Of a stretch of 64,000 nucleotides of DNA, positions 61,001 to 64,000 are shown piece after piece. Numbering within the stretch: position 1 is the first letter of the stretch; every line of letters begins with the position of its first letter. Position numbers and translations under genes: made by a program. Source of the DNA: Hymenolepis diminuta (taxonomy: Eukaryota > Platyhelminthes > Cestoda > Cyclophyllidea > Hymenolepididae). The notes beneath the pieces were generated by a model. It was not told the DNA's origin. It did no database searches and saw nothing but the letters and a program-made list of their open reading frames with translations. The DNA lies in contig CAADRB010000018.1 in the NCBI GenBank assembly GCA_900708905.1, positions 1,249,668 to 1,313,667 on the forward strand, read 5' to 3'.

Positions 61001-64000
61001 CACCCTCCTATAAAATCTGCCAACTCTTGACATATCCACAACAACAGGTTGTGAATTTGCAAAAAGATACTTACTTTAGATTATAAATAAAAATGGTAAT
61101 TAAATATTTTCATGAAGCTAATATGTATTGAAAGTGTATTTTGAGAGATCACAATGTCCTTTTTATTTCTGCTTAGCTTTACTATTTACTGAATGTGAGG
61201 CAATAAATTCAGTCAAACTGCATATATTTATAAACCCTCTTTAGACTAACTGATTAAGTGTCAATCGGATTTATTTTCCAGATCGTAAAATCAAATTTAT
61301 TAAAACTACTTATAATGTTTTTTAAGACTGGGAACTTGCTTACTTGTACTAATGACGCGCTAAGAGCCAATGTTTTAAAGCTCTGACTTGATACTGAACT
61401 TCTGAAATTCAATCACAAAAATGCCATCTGATCAAATGGCTATTAATAAGTCGCTCTCATTCGAAAGTTTAACAAATGTAAATTAAATTTAATCACTAGC
61501 AAAGACACTGTCTGTCAAATGAGAATTAATACGTTTTCGTTGATGTATCTATTGATTGGGATTAATCAATTACTTCACTTTTAGGTTTTTGACACGTACT
61601 CTTTTGAGAATCTTGGTAGATTTCAGGTTTTAGCTTATGTAAAGTGGACTTTAATATTCCAGACTGATTAAAAACGGACAAGAATAAGTTCAATTTAGAT
61701 ACACATATTACATGCAAGCCGAAAAAATTTTTCGACATTTTCGTATTATTTCTCGGATTTCTAGAGCTAAAAATTTCTCAAGAAGAGGAATAAAGGGGGA
61801 AATGAATGTGGAAGATGGATTAGTAGTTCACGACATTTTTGTATTTACTCAAAAAATATACCTAACAACTGTATTCATTCAATTCCTTTTTGTCGTTTTT
61901 GCGAACTTAAATGTTTGTCTTATCTACAAATAGTTTTTGGGGTCCTCTTTGACTAACGATTCTTTAAACCTTATTTTTCCATACAGTTAGATGGATACAG
62001 TTATACAAACTTGCCCAGGAGTATTTTGCAATAAATCTTAGATTCCTGGAGATAACTGTCCCTCAAGCGGAACACAAAAGGGAAAGTTAAATAGATATTA
62101 ATATAGGTGAGTAGTCTGCGGCGTCCTGAGGCAGAGATTTTTGCCACTGATAATATATCACAAAGAGGATCAGAAAGTCTCTAGAGTGTTTAGATTTGTT
62201 TTATAAGAAATAAAATTTACTTAAAAGTTATGATTCAAGACAAAATTTTAATTAGGACTATCTTGAATTCAATAATGACTATTTTTTATAAGAGGTGAGG
62301 CGAAGATAATTTTTTCATTCATTTAAGCACAATAGAGGTTGAACAGTCAATGACATTAGTGGTCAATGAATTAAATAGCACATTAGAACAAGTTATTAGT
62401 ATTAATCAGTTAAGCATAAATTTCTTTCATCAAAACTACAATTAGTTCAACTAATCTTCCATATTGCCAGAAAATGTACCCAACAGATAATGGATGGAAA
62501 TTAGAAAACAATAAGTCAATTCACAGAAAAGAAATTTGTTGAGATGACCAGCAGATTATTTCGGGAAATATTCTGAAATGCCCTGAACTCCTGATGAACT
62601 ACGCTGCCACGTGTTCTTGTGGCGGTGGGGAAGTTGGAATTGTAAAGCAAAGAGGACATTTTATGAAAATATTACAAGCATGTTAAGAAGACAGGTGCTA
62701 ACAGATGGGCAAAGTTAAAATTAGATAGATCCTTATACTTAATTAATTATTTTATTGTTATTTGATCAAATTGACTAAGAGAATATGGGAGATTTTGCTC
62801 GGATTTTGAAGTAGACTAATTACTAATTACTTTAGCATCAATTATTCATACCATTGATAATCATTGGCAATGAGAAACATGAGATAGCATGTGAATAAAA
62901 AGAAAAGCAGACTAGTTTGACGAGATAAGAAGAAGGAATAGGAGAAAAATAGTAATATAATCAGGACATCAGAAGTCTAATTTAAGCTAAATTCCGAAAG
63001 ATTGTACTGTTTAAATTCTCATAGTTCAAACGTTCAAATTGACCGATTATCCCATGGTATTTAGACCAAGTTGATCAATTGATTAAATTTCGTACCTGAT
63101 TTATCTGAATCTCTTTGAAGAGAGGAGCAGATAAATAAAACCGGTGTTGGTTTTTTAACGTAACAGAGCTCACTGGCATCCATCATTTATTTCTAACTGA
63201 TTGTGTTTGTTCAATCAAATGAATAAAATAGAAACTTTTTAACTCTTCTCTCCGATAACTTTAAATTATAAAGCTGCTACGATTTTTCTATAAGTAATAA
63301 TGCATTTTGAGGGAAATTCAAGTTGATTCCCTAACAAAATTTGTTAAAACACACTCATGACGTTTGTGGTAATAATGTCTTAGAAGTACATTTTGCCATA
63401 GAATATTTCAAGATGTATGAATTAAAAGACAAGCGGGAAATGGACACTTCGTAAATCGTAACTATTGTGTCCTAGCATATTACAATAACTTGATATTAAT
63501 TATAATTCATTTAAAAATAATAAAATTTGATTTTAACTAATTTTAAATTCAATCAAAGTTATTTCCTTTTATTGAAGGAAAAAATATCAAAACTATTAAA
63601 CCATCAGTGCAGATCTATCTAAAACTCTTATAAGAATACAATATCCGTCTTTTGAGAAACAAAGGAAGAACACTTAATTAGTATAAACAATAGTTAACAA
63701 CTATTAAGTAAAAACAAGTTAGTCAGTAATTTAATCAGAATTGCTACCTACATGAAAAATATGCAAACATTTCAACCTGCATACCGACTTTAACCAAATT
63801 TCTGATAATGGAATTTTCAACAGAGGAGAAACTTAACTTCAGCTATTTGGAAAGAAATTGCATATAATTTAACAACAGAACAAAGACCGTTAAAATTCCC
63901 AAATTTGGTATCTTAATGCAAAGTCCAGTGTAATCGTTTGTTTCGACTCTAAAAATAGTAGTAAGCAATAATAAATGCTACTCAAACGCTCTGGACTATA
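55096..64000. other. AK9 3' flank, 8.9 kb without a supported gene
   Basis: AT-rich throughout. Short open frames occur (for example 61712-61933 plus), but none shows a domain, good splice sites or a neighbour in phase. Slightly GC-richer patches near 57950-58460 and 60110-60220 may be repeat remnants. Confidence 0.55.
55636..55641 (+). terminator. AK9: Candidate AK9 polyadenylation signal
   Basis: AATAAA about 540 bases past the stop codon, the clearest canonical hexamer in the first part of the 3' flank. The region is AT-rich, so chance matches are common; a nearer site with a variant hexamer is possible. Confidence 0.35.

Noticed and set aside
61712..61933. 73-codon plus-strand frame with a hydrophobic stretch
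   Set aside because: Isolated, no known motif and no splice context in an otherwise gene-free 9 kb.

Overview
The window reads as nuclear DNA of an animal. It is AT-rich, gene density is low, and genes are cut into short exons by GT-AG introns of very uneven size (33 bases to about 3.6 kb). The two smallest introns, 33 and 36 bases, sit at the 5' end of a long gene. That pattern, together with fragments of a SINE and a non-LTR retrotransposon, suggests a parasitic flatworm (fluke or tapeworm). The organism is an inference; nothing in the sequence names it.

Two real multi-exon genes were assembled by hand from splice sites, reading phase and family similarity. On the minus strand, 5799 to about 18238 is the 3' part of a single-pass membrane receptor: a LamG-like segment, then EGF, LamG, EGF, LamG, two more EGF modules, a transmembrane helix and a cytoplasmic tail of about 125 residues. 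The order resembles the membrane-proximal part of invertebrate classical (DN-cadherin type) or FAT cadherins, and the tail holds a YAFEG motif like the catenin-binding motif. No cadherin repeats are visible, so the 5' end lies elsewhere or was not found. It uses a 24-base microexon and one GC-AG intron.

On the plus strand, 22657-55095 is a complete 27-exon gene of about 2564 residues that matches adenylate kinase 9 (AK9) from start to end. The order is AK domain 1, then three units each made of a 'CPV' YHS-like module followed by an AK domain, then two further CPV modules and the conserved C-terminus. Three features stand out. P-loops 2 and 4 have lost the Walker A lysine. A Ser/Arg/Glu-rich insert of roughly 400 residues in one 1463-base exon interrupts domain 4. 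A run of four consecutive symmetric phase-1 exons encodes the linker of domain 2. All exon joins keep the frame, and the exon lengths sum to 7695 bases (2565 codons including stop).

The rest is sparse. Positions 1-3893 and 55096-64000 hold no gene I can support. A possible small secreted-protein gene (3894-4536, weak) lies left of the receptor gene. The 18.2-22.7 kb spacer separates the two divergently transcribed genes and holds a cluster of CCAAT boxes. AK9 introns hold a tRNA-derived SINE (28149-28390), a decayed reverse-transcriptase fragment (about 43895-44095), a compositionally odd island (about 33180-35190) and a 27-N assembly gap. I found no tRNA, rRNA, CRISPR array or bacterial-type system.
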